A DNA stretch of 64,000 nt from Sesamum alatum (GCA_034509735.1 JACGWO010000013.1:10870136-10934135); one strand, 5' to 3'. Positions 12,418 through 24,272 are shown, counted from the stretch's first letter. The notes: generated from the sequence alone by a model not told the origin. Numbers and translations: made by a program.

Positions 12418-12432
12418 ATCTCCCACTTGACC
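12418..12432 (-). promoter_or_regulatory. Polypurine tract of element B
   Basis: Sense GGTCAAGTGGGAGAT directly before the 3' LTR. Confidence 0.8.
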
Positions 12433-12439
12433 TTTAAAG

Positions 12440-13118
12440 CCAATCACCCATATACGTAATCCCCATCTTCTCAAGATGTTGCGTATGAGCGGTCTGCGAC
12501 ATTGGCTTTGTCAGTGGATCTGCTGAGTTGACTCGGTCCATCCGAACGTCACCTCTTCTTACCATTTCTCTTAGAAGGTGGTAGCGTCTAAGAATGTGTT
12601 TGGATCAGTTATGAGATCTCAGTTCCTTTGCTTGCGCTATGGCTCCGTTGTTATCACAAAAGATGACTACAGGCTCCGCAATGCTAGGCACCACACCCAA
12701 CTCTTGGATGTAGTTTCTCATCCAAATCGCTTCTTTGGCAGCTTCCGAAGCTGCTATGTATTCGGCCTCAGTGGTGGAATCAACAGTGGTTGCCTGTTTG
12801 GAACATTTCAACGCTACCACTCCTCCATTGAGCCTGAATACATAACCTGATTGAGACTTGGCATCATCGACATCTGTCTGGAAGCTAGCATAATTAAATC
12901 CCTCCAGGATTAGTTCTCCATTGCCATAGACTAAGAACATTTCCTTAGTCCTCCTTATGTACTTATGGATGCCCTTGACCGCATTCCAATGTACCTCACC
13001 TGCACAGGACTGATATCTGCTCGTTACACTTAAAGCGTAAGCGATGTCAGGTCTTGTGCAGTGGACTGCATATTGGATGCTTCCTACGGAAGAAGCATAG
13101 GAAACATTTTTCATCTTT
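12440..13118 (-). pseudogene. pol: Element B RNase H
   Basis: The open part 12605-13114 reads from the RT-RH connection (VGSIQYAVHCTRPD) through GFNYASFQ, TEAEY and DNNGAIAQAKE. A stop after RSHN replaces the HHRSKHILRR segment, so the last part of RH is not read in this frame. One RH residue in the GFSDASF motif is changed to Asn-Tyr, which suggests loss of function. Confidence 0.85.
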
Positions 13119-14160
13119 TCAAGTTCCTCATCAGTTTACGGGGACTGTTTCTTGGACAACTTGATCCCATGCCTAATGGGAAGGAATCCTCATTTGGAGT
13201 TGTCCATCCGAAACCTTTTCAGGACATTCTCCATATACGAGTTTTGGGTTAGTCCCAACATTCTCTTTGATCTGTCCCTGACAATCTGGATGCCAAGAAT
13301 GTAGGAGGCTTCACCTAAATCCTTCATGAAAAACTGAGTTGATAACCATGCTTTTGTGTTACCCAACATTCTAACGTCATCTCCTATGAGTAGAATGTCA
13401 TCCACATAAAGCACTAGGAAAACTATAGAGCTCCCACTGAGCTTCTTGTATACACAAGGGTCAGATTCGTTTTTGATGAAATCATAGCCCCGTATGAGTT
13501 CGTTGAAGCGAATGTTCCAACTTCGGGATGCTTGTTTGAGGCCATAGATGTACTTTTGGAGACGACAAACTTTCTGTTCTTCTTCGGTGACCGTGAAACC
13601 CTCCGGCTGATCCATGTAGATCTCTTGCTCAACGAAACCATTGAGGAAGGCCGTTTTCACGTCCATCTGCCATATCTCATAGTCATACCATCTGCTATAC
13701 CATCTGCTATGGCAAGCAAGATCCGAATGGACTTAGCCATGGCTACTGGCGAATAGGTGTTCTCAAAATCGACCCCGGGTCGTTGAGTGTACCCTTTTGC
13801 TACTAGCCTAGCCTTGAAGGTTATGACTTCTCCATCAATGCCAAGTTTGCGCTTATAAACCCATTTACAGCCAACTAGCTTAATTCCCTAGAGTGGGTCT
13901 ACAAGTGTCTAGACTTGGTTCTCATTCATGGAGTCCATTTCGGTTTTCATGTCCTCAAGCCATCTCTCGGAGTCAATGTCAGACATCGCTTCCCCGTATG
14001 TTTTAGGATCCTTATCCAATAGACTGGTCGTGTTCAAAAAGCCGTATCTTATGGGAGGTCGAGACTCTCTAGCTGGCCTACGGAGAATGGGAACGTTAGT
14101 GGTGACTGTGGGCGCTGACTGTATGGGAGCCGGTGGTTCAGGTACCGTGGCTGGCTCTTC
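13119..14160 (-). pseudogene. pol: Element B reverse transcriptase
   Basis: The open core 13190-13666 (158 codons) covers MDVKTAFLNGF, YGLKQASRSWN and the active site YVDD (near 13396-13407). The fingers region (13700-13900) and the acidic linker before RT (13928-14160) remain recognisable but lie in other frames. Confidence 0.85.
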
Positions 14161-14214
14161 CTGAGGTAGTTCTTCATGTCTAGCATGTTGAACTTCTCGA
14201 GGCTGATCAGGCTT

Positions 14215-14968
14215 CTAGGTATCTATCCTGAATCCTCTAAGTGAGAAATCAGCGGCTTCTACTGATGACTGGTTTGCATCACTTGACTCCTCAAGGATTA
14301 GTTCATCAGGTTGGATATCCTGTGGAAAACCTTGTTCCAAGAACACTGCGTTCCTTGAAAAACATATCTTTTGTTCCAAGGGGTCATAGAAATAATAACC
14401 TGCAGTTTCTTTGGGGTATCCAACGAACCTGCATAAACTAGACTTTGATTTTAGCTTGTCTCCCACTAGCTTCTTGACGTATGAGGCTTACCCCACACTT
14501 TCAAGTAGTTGTAGGACGCAGGCTTGCCGTGCCAAATCTCATATGGTGTTTGGGTCAATACACTGGTAGGCGCCAAGTTTAACAATTTGGCCGCAGTCTC
14601 CAATGCGTAGCCCCAAAACGACAAGGGCAATTTGGTAAAACTTATCACGGATTGGACCATGTCCAACAGGGTTCGATTCCTCCTTTTAGAGACCCCATTT
14701 AACTGTGCTGTCCCAGGAGGTGTCCATTCAGAGATTATACCGTTTTCTTTAAGATAATTAAGGAACTCAAATACTACGGTACTCTCCACCTCGATCTGAC
14801 CGTAGGACTTTAATTTTGCAGCCGGTTTGGTTCTCAACTTCAAGTCTGAATTTTTTAAACCTATCAATAGCTTCAAACTTGTACCTCATTAGGTATACAT
14901 AACCATACCGTGAATGATCATCGGTGAAGGTTATGAAGTAGGAGAATCCACCTCTGGCTTGCGTCCTT
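14215..14968 (-). pseudogene. pol: Element B integrase, C-terminal part
   Basis: Two open stretches, 14215-14466 and 14466-14876, hold the integrase core end (ISEWTPPGTAQLNG) and C-terminal domain (YEIWHGKPASYNYLKVWG). The catalytic Glu of SERRNR is Lys here (codon 14687-14685, GAA to AAA), as it is in element E. Element E is inserted at 14969, and the integrase resumes at 44507. Confidence 0.88.
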
Positions 14969-15760
14969 TGTTAGAATAGGTGACCATGTAAGACAATTTT
15001 GGCAGGAATATGTAACCTATGTCTAGACAATTTCAGGTGTTTGATAAAACATTTATGAATAAAGAAGTGAAAGTTCATATGGCAACACTTTGTTTACGTT
15101 CACTTATATCTGCTATTACATATCTGTTCACTATGCAAACAAAGCCCACGGACTGAGAATCGATTTCGGGGACTGGGACTACGCTTGGAGGTAGGTCCAT
15201 GAAATCAGTCTTACCGAATCAGTCCGGAAATCTCCAAGTCAAGGAATCTCGAAAATAGGTACCGGGATTCCCTTTGGGACTTGCACTAAGCATCTGCTGT
15301 CGTATTTCATCGACGGGTGACGAAGGTCGTATAAGCAGTGTTAGTGGGTCAGCATGCTAGGAAGCAGCTGACTGAGGTGACTCGCGAGAACCGTCTTACG
15401 GAGGACCTTGAGTATGGTCAGCAAGGTATGACATGTATTCTCGGTTCCAACGGTACAGGTCCAGTCCTTTGACTTGAGGAACTGCTGAGTTTACCTGTAC
15501 ATCAGGTCTGTATCTTAGATATGGTGAGAGTTTGCCAAAATACTCTTGAGTAGTCATAAGCCATGTCTAGTGCAGCTCGGGTGTACAGAGTGACAGTAGT
15601 TTCCAAGAAAGGATCTGTCTCTTGTAAAAAGGCATTGACAGTTGAGTCTCATGAATGCTCTGTGTCTTAACCCTAAAATCTGTGGCCACAGTAACTGAAG
15701 AGAAGGGAAGGTTTCCCTTGCGGCGTTTAGTAAGGACAGACCGACACTTAGGTCCAAAAT

Positions 15761-16127
15761 GGGTACCTGCATTTTCCGTGCCCTAGACTCTAAGTGATGA
15801 GACCGAAGACAGAAGGACAAGTGTACTGTTAGAGCCTAAATGTTCATCCCCGATTATTTCACCTAGTCTCTAGTGTCATGGACCGTTTCTAGATGGCCAC
15901 CCATGGTAACGGACTGATTCTAGGAATCTGACCAAGTCTAGCTGGGTACCTGCATTTTCCGTGCCCTAGACTCTAAGTGATGAGACCGAAGACAGAAGGA
16001 CAAGTGTACTGTTAGAGCCTAAAATGTTCATCCCCGATTATTTCACCTAGTCTCTAGTGCCATGGACCGTTGCTAGATGGCCACCCATGGTAACGGACAG
16101 ATTCTAGGAATCTGACCAAGTCTAGCT
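15761..16127 (+). repeat. 184-base tandem duplication in E's 5' LTR
   Basis: The segment from GGGTACCTGC to AAGTCTAGCT occurs twice head to tail (15761-15943 and 15944-16127). The 3' LTR has it once (near 23705), so the duplication arose after insertion or in copying. It repeats the conserved CCATGG block. Confidence 0.9.
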
Positions 16128-16460
16128 GAAAGGTGAACCTAAAGAGTCACACACTATCCACACACACTTAGTATTTAATTTGGAATTAATATTGGAGTAA
16201 AGGAATGATTAAATTGGATTTAATCGGGTCCTATATTTTCTTGGAGAAATTAATTCCTTCTATTTGATAAAGGGAATTAAATTAATAAATTGGATTTATT
16301 AAGGGAATTAATTTAATGGGCCTAGAATAAGTATTAATATTTATTTATTATATTTATTTGGCCTTTTGGAATATTTAACAGGATTTAAATATTCCATTAA
16401 ATTAAACTAATGGTTGAGATTTAATGGGAGAGATCAAAGGCTAGGAATTGAATTTGACAA

Positions 16461-16568
16461 GGTCAAATTCTACTTTGACTAGGACTTTTGACTAGGTCAA
16501 AATCCTAGTCAAATTAAGCTTCTAAAGAGGTGGAGTTTAAAGAGGATTAAACTCTTCCTCTATATATA
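16461..16568 (+). promoter_or_regulatory. E LTR promoter: TTGAC-box cluster and TATA box
   Basis: Five TTGAC(C/T) motifs on either strand lie within 52 bases (16461-66, 16475-80, 16488-93, 16495-500 and 16507-12). A TATATATA box follows at 16561-16568, about 50 bases downstream. TTGAC(C/T) is the W-box recognised by plant WRKY factors. Binding is inferred, not shown. Confidence 0.65.
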
Positions 16569-17133
16569 CCCCTAGCCTTGCACCTTTTGAAGGATGATGA
16601 AATTCCAACACACACACACTTGTCTCTCTCCCTCTTACCTTTCGTCCGCCCCCCCTGTCTCTACAAGAAATATATTTTCTTGTTCTTTTGTTCTTGGAAC
16701 ACTAGAACATTGATGAATCAATACCGTTAATTCATAACGTGTTGTTGATTCATCCACTCCAAAAATCATACTTGTTCGTTGCTAGCACGACGTGCAAGAT
16801 ACGTGGGTGGATCGTGTGTCACGATTTGGAGGGTCTCAAGAACGAGATCTTGGTGCAAAATGGGGAACAACGCGTGTAGCCGTTGAAGACGAAAACGACA
16901 ACGGGTAGTCTCGTTTTAATTTTTTGTCTCTTTTATTTTTTTCTCCCTATGGTCTCCATGACTATTGCATGTTCTTTATATCATGAGATACACCAAACAC
17001 CCGGGAATCTCAAGGGTACAACCCCTTGAGCGTGTTCTTTATTTATTAAAGCATGCTTTAAATTTTCGTATTTTATTTTATACCGCGCTTCCGCATTGAC
17101 ACAATTTCCGGGACGATCCACAATTCCTTTCAG

Positions 17134-17145
17134 TGGTATCAGAGC
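17134..17145 (+). promoter_or_regulatory. Primer-binding site of E (tRNA iMet)
   Basis: TGGTATCAGAGC begins one base after the 5' LTR. It is complementary to the 3' end of plant initiator-Met tRNA, the usual copia primer. Confidence 0.92.
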
Positions 17146-18845
17146 CCGGTTCGGTGTATAGGCTTAGGCTTTATGTGCGTTTTAAGCATGGAACGTGATA
17201 TTGGCATGTTTTTAATTAAATCTTGATTTTCTTGATTTTAAAGCATGTCGTTTTATTGCTTTCATTCGTGTGAATTTCTGCATGTTGGTATTTTTCTGTT
17301 TTTCTTGGGAAACGGGGTAAAAAAATTAAACGGAAAACGAGAAACGCCGCAGCCGGCCAGCCGGGAGGGCTGGCCGCCCGCAGCCCAACGCTGCCGGCAG
17401 GGCAGACGCGCGCAGGCAAGGGAAGCCTGCGCGTGCCCATCCAGCCGGTCGCGCAGCGGGCAGCGCCTCCAGGTGCGCGCGCACGCAGACGAAGGTGTCT
17501 CCGCACGCGGATGGACACCGGGCAGCGCCGCCAGGCGTGCGCGCACGCAGACAGAGGTGTCTGCGCGCGCGCCCGGCAGGCGTGCCCAGTGCACGTCTGC
17601 GCGCGCACTGCGCAGGGATAAGGGCGCGGCCGGTAGCCAGCAGGCCAGCGCGCGCGCGACGGCCTGCCGGAACGCTAGGCCGCGCAGCACGCTGCCTGCC
17701 AGGCGCGCTCGCGACGGCCTGCCGGAACGCTAGGCCCGCGCAGCACGCTGCCTGCCAGGCGCGCGCGCAAGGGCGGCAGGCTGAGCCTGCTGCCCTCTGC
17801 GCACCGGCAGGCCGCTGCCGGCGGCGGCGGCCGGTGCTGCTGCTAGGGTTTTAAAACCCTACTAGTGTTTTCTTTTATTTTTTAATTCATTTTCAGTTTT
17901 AATTTTGAATTAATTCTGAAAAATCATTTTTTTGGGTTCAATTATGCCTAATTTTCTAAAGACATTATTTTAGGAGTAAAATATATTGGATTTGGAATCC
18001 CGGGGTTATTTTGCTTAAAATAATGAAGAAAGGTTTTCATGAAATGAGAAAATATTATTACCAATATTTGTGTTTTATTTTTCACACGTTACGCACATGT
18101 TCATTTATTCCTTATTTTGAATATTTATGATTGGAAATCATGAATTGTCGGTATATTGTAATTATATGATTAGATCATGTGATTATGTGTGTTGGATGAA
18201 AATGGATGATCACGAGCCCTAGACCGAATGTATGGTTTAATTTCTGTTGGGCCTGTGTGCCTCTTTTACTGCTTTCTCCTTCTCTCTTTCTAGTGTCCTT
18301 GGAATAATAAGGCATTCTACCTCCCTCCTTATATACTCCCCCCGGGTTTTCGCTGGGGTTTCTATTTTTAATATGCAATGAGAGTGGACGAGGAGTGAGG
18401 TTTCTATTTTTGTAATTGGTGGAGAAGAAGGAAGGACCACATGGAGAGCCCAGATGGGAGGTCCCTTGGAGTTTTCCATGAAGTGATGAAAGAAAAAAGA
18501 GACCAAGGCCCATCAGCATGATGATTGGGTTACTATTAATGTAATAGTATAGGACCAATCCTAGATTGACCATAGATCCACTGCGGGCTCTCCATGTGGT
18601 CCAATACGGGCGTGCTAGGCTTTAATTTTTCATGTGAATCGTAAAACCGGGGTATGAGAAAAATCGCTATGGATCCCAAGCCCACTAGGAAAGGATTTCC
18701 CGAAAATCATGTTTGAGAGTACCGTATTTTCATATAAATAGTGGGAGGATTAAATGACTAAAGACCATGCATTTAATTATTTTTATCAAACCACCGTCTT
18801 TTATTTTCTGCTGATCGCGCGTTGTTTTCTAAATGTAGATTTAAA
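17146..18845 (+). other. Element E 5' leader
   Basis: About 1.7 kb of non-coding sequence from primer site to gag. It contains the GC tract (17346-17846) and one arm of the long-range stem (GGATGATCACGAGCCC, 18204-18219). Relative to F, a deletion or rearrangement near 18590-18640 has removed the other arm and both CACGACTCGTG palindromes. E still reached this site, so either the deletion came later or these parts are not essential. Confidence 0.75.
17346..17846 (+). repeat. GC-only tract of mini-hairpins (E)
   Basis: About 500 bases of almost pure G+C inside AT-rich DNA. Short hairpin modules have purine loops on the sense strand. One has GCAGGC/GCCTGC arms and loop AAGGGAA (17412-17430). 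Another has CGCAGACA/TGTCTGCG arms and loop GAGG (17546-17565). A third has AGAC/GTCT arms and loop GAAGGT (17487-17500). All six frames are open for long runs, so open frames here are not evidence of genes. Confidence 0.8.
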
Positions 18846-19328
18846 ATGTCTAAGAACCCACTTTCCACCATTCTTGAGACAAACAAATTCAATGGAACAA
18901 ATTACAACGACTGGTTGCGCAATCTCAGGATAGTCCTAGATTACGAGAACCAAGGCTACGTCATGGACGAGCCTCTCCCTAGGACCTTGCCGGAAGGATC
19001 CACGCCAGAAGAACGTGAGACGTTCGAGACTTGGCATAAGGATAACCGGAAGGTCCGTAGCGTCATACTTGCTTCGATGACCAATGAGATTCAGAAGCAA
19101 TATGAAAGGCTAGACGATGTCCCTTCCATTATGGCTCGCCTTAAGGATTGCTATGCAGTCCCGGACCGGTATACTAGGTATGTCGCGACCAAGGCGTTCT
19201 TTGGAACTAAAATGACAGAAGGATCCTCTGTACAAGAGCACGGGGTTAAAATGCTTACCCTGGTGGAAAAGCTCGAGGACCTAAAGGCAGGTCTCGATAA
19301 TGAAACGTACATAGATGTGATCCTTTAG
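18846..19328 (+). pseudogene. gag: Element E gag N-terminal part
   Basis: Starts at ATG 18846 (MSKNPLSTILETNKFNG); an upstream in-frame ATG at 18822 lies in the leader and is not conserved. The 160 codons match the A and F gag closely. It ends at TAG, where a Gln of VILQSLPP was encoded (CAG to TAG). Confidence 0.9.
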
Positions 19329-19700
19329 TCACTCCCACCCTCCTTTGACCAATTTATCGTCGACTACAACATGAACGCACTTGAGAAGGGCATTCATGAG
19401 TTGATTAATATGTTGGTGCAATACGAGGCAACGACTAAGAAGTCCACGCCTTCAGTATTGTTTGGAGGTGCTTCGACTTCCAATACGAAAGGCAAAGGGG
19501 CCGGACGTTGGAAGAAGAAGAAAGGGAAGGGAAAGGCCGTCAAAGCAGCTACGAACACTAAGAGTGTTACCATTGCCAAAGAGGGGAAAGGCAAAGGAAA
19601 GGGAAAGGTTGTCTCCAAGTAACAGTCGAAGGCATATGACATATGTATCAACTGCCGTGAGAAAGGGCATTTGAAGAGAGAGTGCCCCAAACTCTTCTCG
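19329..19700 (+). pseudogene. gag: Element E gag C-terminus and zinc knuckle
   Basis: Same frame as the N-terminal part. The gag helix and basic Lys-rich region are open at 19371-19622. A second C to T stop (CAA to TAA, 19620-19622) precedes the zinc knuckle CINCREKGHLKREC at about 19648-19689. The usual Trp of the knuckle is Leu here. Confidence 0.86.
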
Positions 19701-20190
19701 AACCAAGGTATTTATGTGATTGAGGTTAATATGGTCACTAATTCTGCCTCTTGGGTATTAGATACCAGCTGTGGAGCTCACATTTGCAATGACTTGCAGG
19801 TGTTGAAAAGAAGCAGAAAACTGGGTAGCGGGACATGATCCTGAAGCTTGGGAATGGCAAGGCCATCTCGGCAGAAGCAGTAGGATCCGCCACTCTAGTG
19901 ATTAGTGATAGTATTAGCATAGATTTAGTGCAAGTTTATTTTGTACCTAGTATGATTAAAAAACATCATTTCCATTCCATTGTTGAACAATAGTGGTTAT
20001 GAGTTTCGAATCAATAAAAATTGCTTTTATTTGATGAGGTGTGGAATTGCTCATCTACTTGGTACATGGCATAACGGGCTCTATATCTTGCAATAAACGA
20101 ATTTCGTTCTCAAAACTCAACACAAACGAAAATTAGATAATAACGGGAACGCATGTCTGTGGTACGCTAGGCTAGGTCACATATCCCAAG
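19701..20190 (+). pseudogene. pol: Element E protease
   Basis: Active-site context VLDTSCGAH at about 19755-19781. The catalytic triplet is Asp-Thr-Ser (codons 19761-19769), whereas A and F encode Asp-Thr-Gly. B has the same Ser. Frame breaks at about 19833 (one G lost) and in an A run near 19965 disrupt the rest. Confidence 0.84.
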
Positions 20191-20790
20191 ACAGGAAAAG
20201 GTTGGTAGACTCAAAGAACCTAGAGGTTGGGGACTTGAGTGATCTACCAACTTGTGAATCCTGTCTAAGAGGGAAAATGACCAAGAAGCCCTTTGTAGGA
20301 CAAAGCAGGCTTGCCACAGGTCTGTTGGACTTGGTCCATACAGACGTATGTGGACCACTAAGGACGCAGGCCCGAGGTAGGTTCTCCTACTTCATAACCT
20401 TTACCGACGATCATTCACGGTATGGTTATGTTTACCTAATGAGGTACAAGTCTGAAGCTCTTGAGAGGTTTAAAGAATTCAGACTTGAAGTGGAGAACCA
20501 GACCAACTACAAAATTAAAGTCCTATGGTCGGACCGAGATGGTGAATACCTTAGTACGGAGTTCCTAGATTATCTAAAAGAACATGGTATAATATCAGAA
20601 TGGACACCTCCCGGAACACCACAGTTAAATAGTGTCTCTAAAAGGAGGAATCGAACCCTGTTGGACATGGTTCGGTCCATGATGAGTTTTTACCAGATTG
20701 CCCTTATCCTTTTGGGGCTATGCACTAGAAACGGCAGCCAAATTGTTGAATTTGGCGCCTACCAGTTCATTGACCCAAACGCCATATGAG
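20191..20790 (+). pseudogene. pol: Element E integrase core
   Basis: Covers the end of the zinc region (CESCLRGK), HTDVCGP (first Asp), SDRDGEY (second Asp) and the third catalytic position. That position is Lys instead of Glu (SKRRNR, codon 20640-20642, AAA). The frame shifts by one base in a T run at 20686-20692. Confidence 0.88.
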
Positions 20791-21168
20791 ATATGGCACG
20801 GCAGGCCTGCGTCCTACAACTACTTGAGTGTGTGGGGTAGCCCCGCATACGTCAAGAGGTTAGTGGGAGATAAGCTAGAATCTAAATCTAGCTTATGCAG
20901 GTTCGTTGGATACCCTAAGGAAACTGCGGGTTATTACTTCTATGACCCCTTGGAACAAAAGGTGTTTGTTTCAAGAAATGCAGTATTCTTGGAGCAAGGC
21001 TTCCCAGAGGATGTCCAACCTGATGAGCTGATCCTTGAGGAATCAAGTGATGGACTACAACCATCAGAGGTAGCCGCGGAACCCTCACTCAAAGGATTTA
21101 GGATAGACAGCGGAAGGGCTGACCAACCTCGAGAAGTCCAACATGCTAGGCATGAAGGACAGCCTTAG
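20698..21168 (+). pseudogene. pol: Element E integrase C-terminus and linker
   Basis: Continues from PLSFWGYALETAAKLLNLAP through WHGRPASYNYLSVWGSPAYVKRL to a Ser/Glu-rich linker (LILEESSDG). It ends at TAG 21166-21168, where the other copies have Gln (CAG to TAG). Confidence 0.87.
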
Positions 21169-22017
21169 GAACAGCCAGCCCCGGTTCCTGAACCGCCGGC
21201 TCCGATACAGTCAGCGCCCACAGTCACCAGTAACGTTCCCGTTCTCCGTAGGTCCACTAGAGAGTCCAGACCTCCAGTGACATATGGCTTTCTAGGAGCG
21301 ACCGATCTTTTGGATAACGATCCTAAGACATATGGAGAAGCGATGTCTGACATCGACTCCGGGAAATGGCTTGAGGCCATGAAAGCCGAAATGGACTCCA
21401 TCAGCGAGAACCAAGTCTAGACTCTTGTAGATCCACCGAAAGGTATTAAGCCAGTGGGCTGTAAGTGGGTCTACAAGCGCAAACTTGGCGTTGATTGAGA
21501 AGTCACAACCTTTAAGGCTAGGCTTGTAGCTAAGGGATACACTCAACGACCCGGGGTCGATTTTGAGGATACCTACTCGCCAGTAGCCATGGCTAAGTCC
21601 ATTCGGATCCTGCTCGCCATAGCAGCATGGTATGACTATGAGATATGGCAGATGGACGTGAAAGCGGCCTTCCTCAACGGTTTCGTTGAAGAAGAGATCT
21701 ATATGGATCAGCCGAAGGGTTTCACGGTAACTGGAGAAGAACAGAAAGTCTGTCATCTCCAGAAGTCCATCTATGGCCTCAAACACGCATCCCGAAGTTG
21801 GAACATTCGATTTGATGAAGTAATACGGGGTTATGACTTCATTAAAAACGAATCCGATCCTTGTGTATACAAGAAGGTCAGTGGGAGCTCAATAGTGTTC
21901 CTAGTGCTTTATGTGGATGACATTCTACTCATTGGTAATGACGTTAGAATGTTAGGAAACACAAAAGCATGGTTGTCAACCCAGTTTTCCATGAAGGACT
22001 TGGGTGAAGCCTCCTAA
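21169..22017 (+). pseudogene. pol: Element E reverse transcriptase
   Basis: Fingers and palm are intact in sequence ([36 protein letters not shown]), with the active site YVDD at 21910-21921. Stops at 21418-21420 (TGG to TAG) and 21498-21500 interrupt the N-terminal part. A 4-base loss near 22013 ends the open frame. Confidence 0.88.
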
Positions 22018-22892
22018 TAGGCATCCAGATTGTCAGGGACAGATCTAAAAGGATGTTAGGACTCACCCAAAACTCGTATATGGAGAAAGTCCTAAAGAGA
22101 TATCGAATGGACAACTCCAAACGAGGATTCCTTCCCTTGCGGCATGGGATCAAGTTGTCCAAGAAACAATCCCCACAGACTGATGAGGAACTTGAAAGGA
22201 TGAAATTCATCCCCTATGCTTCTGTCGTAGGTAGCATCCAATATGCGGTCGACTGCACTAGGCCTGACATTGCGTACGCTTTGAGCGTAACAAGCAGATA
22301 TCAGTCCGCCGCAGGAGAGGCACATTGGAATGCTGTTAAGGGCATCCTTAAGTACCTAAGGAGGACTAAGGAAATGTTCCTAGTCTATGGCAATGGAGAA
22401 CTAATTCTGGAAGGCTTTAGCGACGCTAGCTTCCAGTCTGATGACGATGATGCCAAGTCTCAATCGGGTTACGTATTCAAACTCAATGGAGGAGTAGTGG
22501 CTTGGAAAAGTTCCAAGCAAGCAACCACTGCTGACTCCACTACAGAGGCTGAATACATAGCAGCTTCAGAAGCTGCTAAGGAAGCGGTTTGGATGAGAAA
22601 CTACATCCAAGAGTTGGGTGTGGTGCCTAGCATCGCCAAGCCTGTTGTCATCTTCTGTGATGACAACGGTGCAATAGCGCAAGCAAAGGAACGGAGATCT
22701 CATCACCGTTCCAAACACATTCTTAGACGCTACCATCTTCTTAGAGAAATGGTAGGAAGAGGTGACGTCCGGGTGGACCGAGTCAACTCAGCAGACAACA
22801 CAGCAGACCCGCTGACAAAGCCTATGTCGCAGAGCGCTCATACGCAACATCTTGATAAGATGGGGATTAGACATATGGGCGATTGGCTTTAA
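22018..22892 (+). pseudogene. pol: Element E RNase H
   Basis: The open part 22053-22892 (279 codons) runs from the RT thumb (GLTQNSYMEKVLKRY) through GFSDASFQSDDD, TEAEYIAASEAAKE and DDNGAIAQ. It ends at the expected stop after IRHMGDWL, 2 bases before the polypurine tract. It is the most complete RH in the window. Confidence 0.9.
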
Positions 22893-22893
22893 A

Positions 22894-22908
22894 GGTCAAG
22901 TGGGAGAT
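22894..22908 (+). promoter_or_regulatory. Polypurine tract of element E
   Basis: GGTCAAGTGGGAGAT directly before the 3' LTR start at 22909. Confidence 0.85.
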
Positions 22909-24272
22909 TGTTAGAATAGGTGACCATGTAAGCTAATTTTGGCAGGAATATGTAACCTATGTCTAGATAATTTCAGGTGTTTGATAAAACATTTATGAAT
23001 AAAGAAGTGAAAATTCATATATGGCAATACTTTGTTTACGTTCACTTATATCTGCATTTACATTTCTGTTCACTACGCAAACAAAGCCCACAGACTGAGA
23101 ATCGATTTCGGGGACTGGGACTACGCTTGGAGGTAGGTCCATGAAATCAGTCTTGCCGAATAACTCCGGAAATCTCCAAGTCACGGAATCCCGAAAATGG
23201 GTACCGGGATTCCCTTCGAGACTTGCACTAAGCATCTGTTGTCGTATTTCATCGACGGGTGACGAAGGTCGTCTAAGCAGTGTTAGTGGGTCAGCATGCT
23301 AGGAAGCAGCTGACTGAGGTGACTCGCGGGAACCGTCTTACGGAGGACCTTGAGTATGGTCAGCAAGGTATGACGTGTATTCCCGATTCCAACGGTACAG
23401 GTCAAGTCCTTTGACTTGAGGAACTGCTGAGTTTTACCTGTACATCAGGTCTGTATCTTAGATATGATGAGAGATTGCCAAAATACTCTTGAGTAGTCAT
23501 AAGCCATGTCTAGTGCAGCTGGGGTGTACAGAGTGACAGTAGTTTCCAAGAAAGGATCTGTCTCCTGTCAAAAGGCATTGACAGTTTAGTCTCATGAATG
23601 CTCTGTGTCTTGTCCCTAAAATCTGCGGCCACAGTAACTGAACAGAAGGGAAGGTTTCCCTTGCGGCGTTTAGTAAGGACAGACCGACACTTAGGTCTAA
23701 AATTGGTACCTGCATTTTCCGTGCCCTAGACTCTAAGTGATGAGACCGAAGACAGAAGGACAAGTGTACTGTTAGAGCCTAAATGTTCATCCCCGATTAT
23801 TTCACCTAGTCTCTAGTGCCATGGACCGTTGCTAGATGGCCACCCATGGTAACGGACGGATTCTAGGAATCTGACCAAGTCTAGCTGAAAGGTGAACCTA
23901 AAGAGTCACACATTATCCACACACACTTAGTATTTAATTTGGAATTAAATATTGGAGTAAAGGAATGATTAAATTGGATTTAATCGGGTCCTATATTTTC
24001 TTGGAGAAATTAATTCCTTCTATTTGATAAAGGGAATTGAATTAAAAAATTGGATTTATTAAGAAAATTAATTTAATGGGCCTAAAATAAGTATTAATAT
24101 TTATTTATTATATTTATTTGGCCTTTTGGAATATTTAATAGGATTTAAATATTCCATTAAATTAAATTAATGGTTGAGATTTAATGGGAGAGATCAAAGG
24201 CTAGGATTGAATTTGACAAGGTCAAATTCTACTTTGACTAGGTCAAAATCCTATTCAAATTAAGCTTCTAAA
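22909..24272 (+). repeat. Element E 3' LTR, first part
   Basis: Starts TGTTAGAATAGGTGACC and matches E's 5' LTR. It contains the U3 hairpin GGAATCCCG (23185-23193) and CGGGATTCC (23205-23213). It stops at CTAAA (24268-24272), the left target duplication of D, and resumes at 41890. Confidence 0.95.

Larger units (their letters stand above)
14969..17132 (+). repeat. Element E 5' LTR
   Basis: TG...CA ends, 2,164 bases, followed by the primer site. It contains the conserved two-CCATGG block, a cluster of TTGAC boxes, a TATATATA box at 16561-16568 and a U5 segment (ATACACCAAAC, 16988-16998) complementary, with one mismatch, to 17149-17159 after the primer site. Confidence 0.96.

Noticed and set aside
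15554..15820. A recurring 70-90 codon open frame (MSFCLRSHHLESRARK) antisense in LTRs, also at 11203-11457, 23497-23763, 43395-43661 and 52383-52598
   Set aside because: It recurs because the LTRs are homologous. It is antisense to the element, breaks at different points in each copy, and shows no domain or codon-level conservation I can see.
17245..17854. Several 60-160 codon Arg/Ala-rich open frames on both strands over the GC tract of E (likewise at 30649-31013, 37659-38036, 47264-48164, 58708-59456 and 63178-63589)
   Set aside because: GC-only sequence has almost no stop codons in any frame. The frames overlap on both strands, are not conserved between copies and lie in the untranslated leader.
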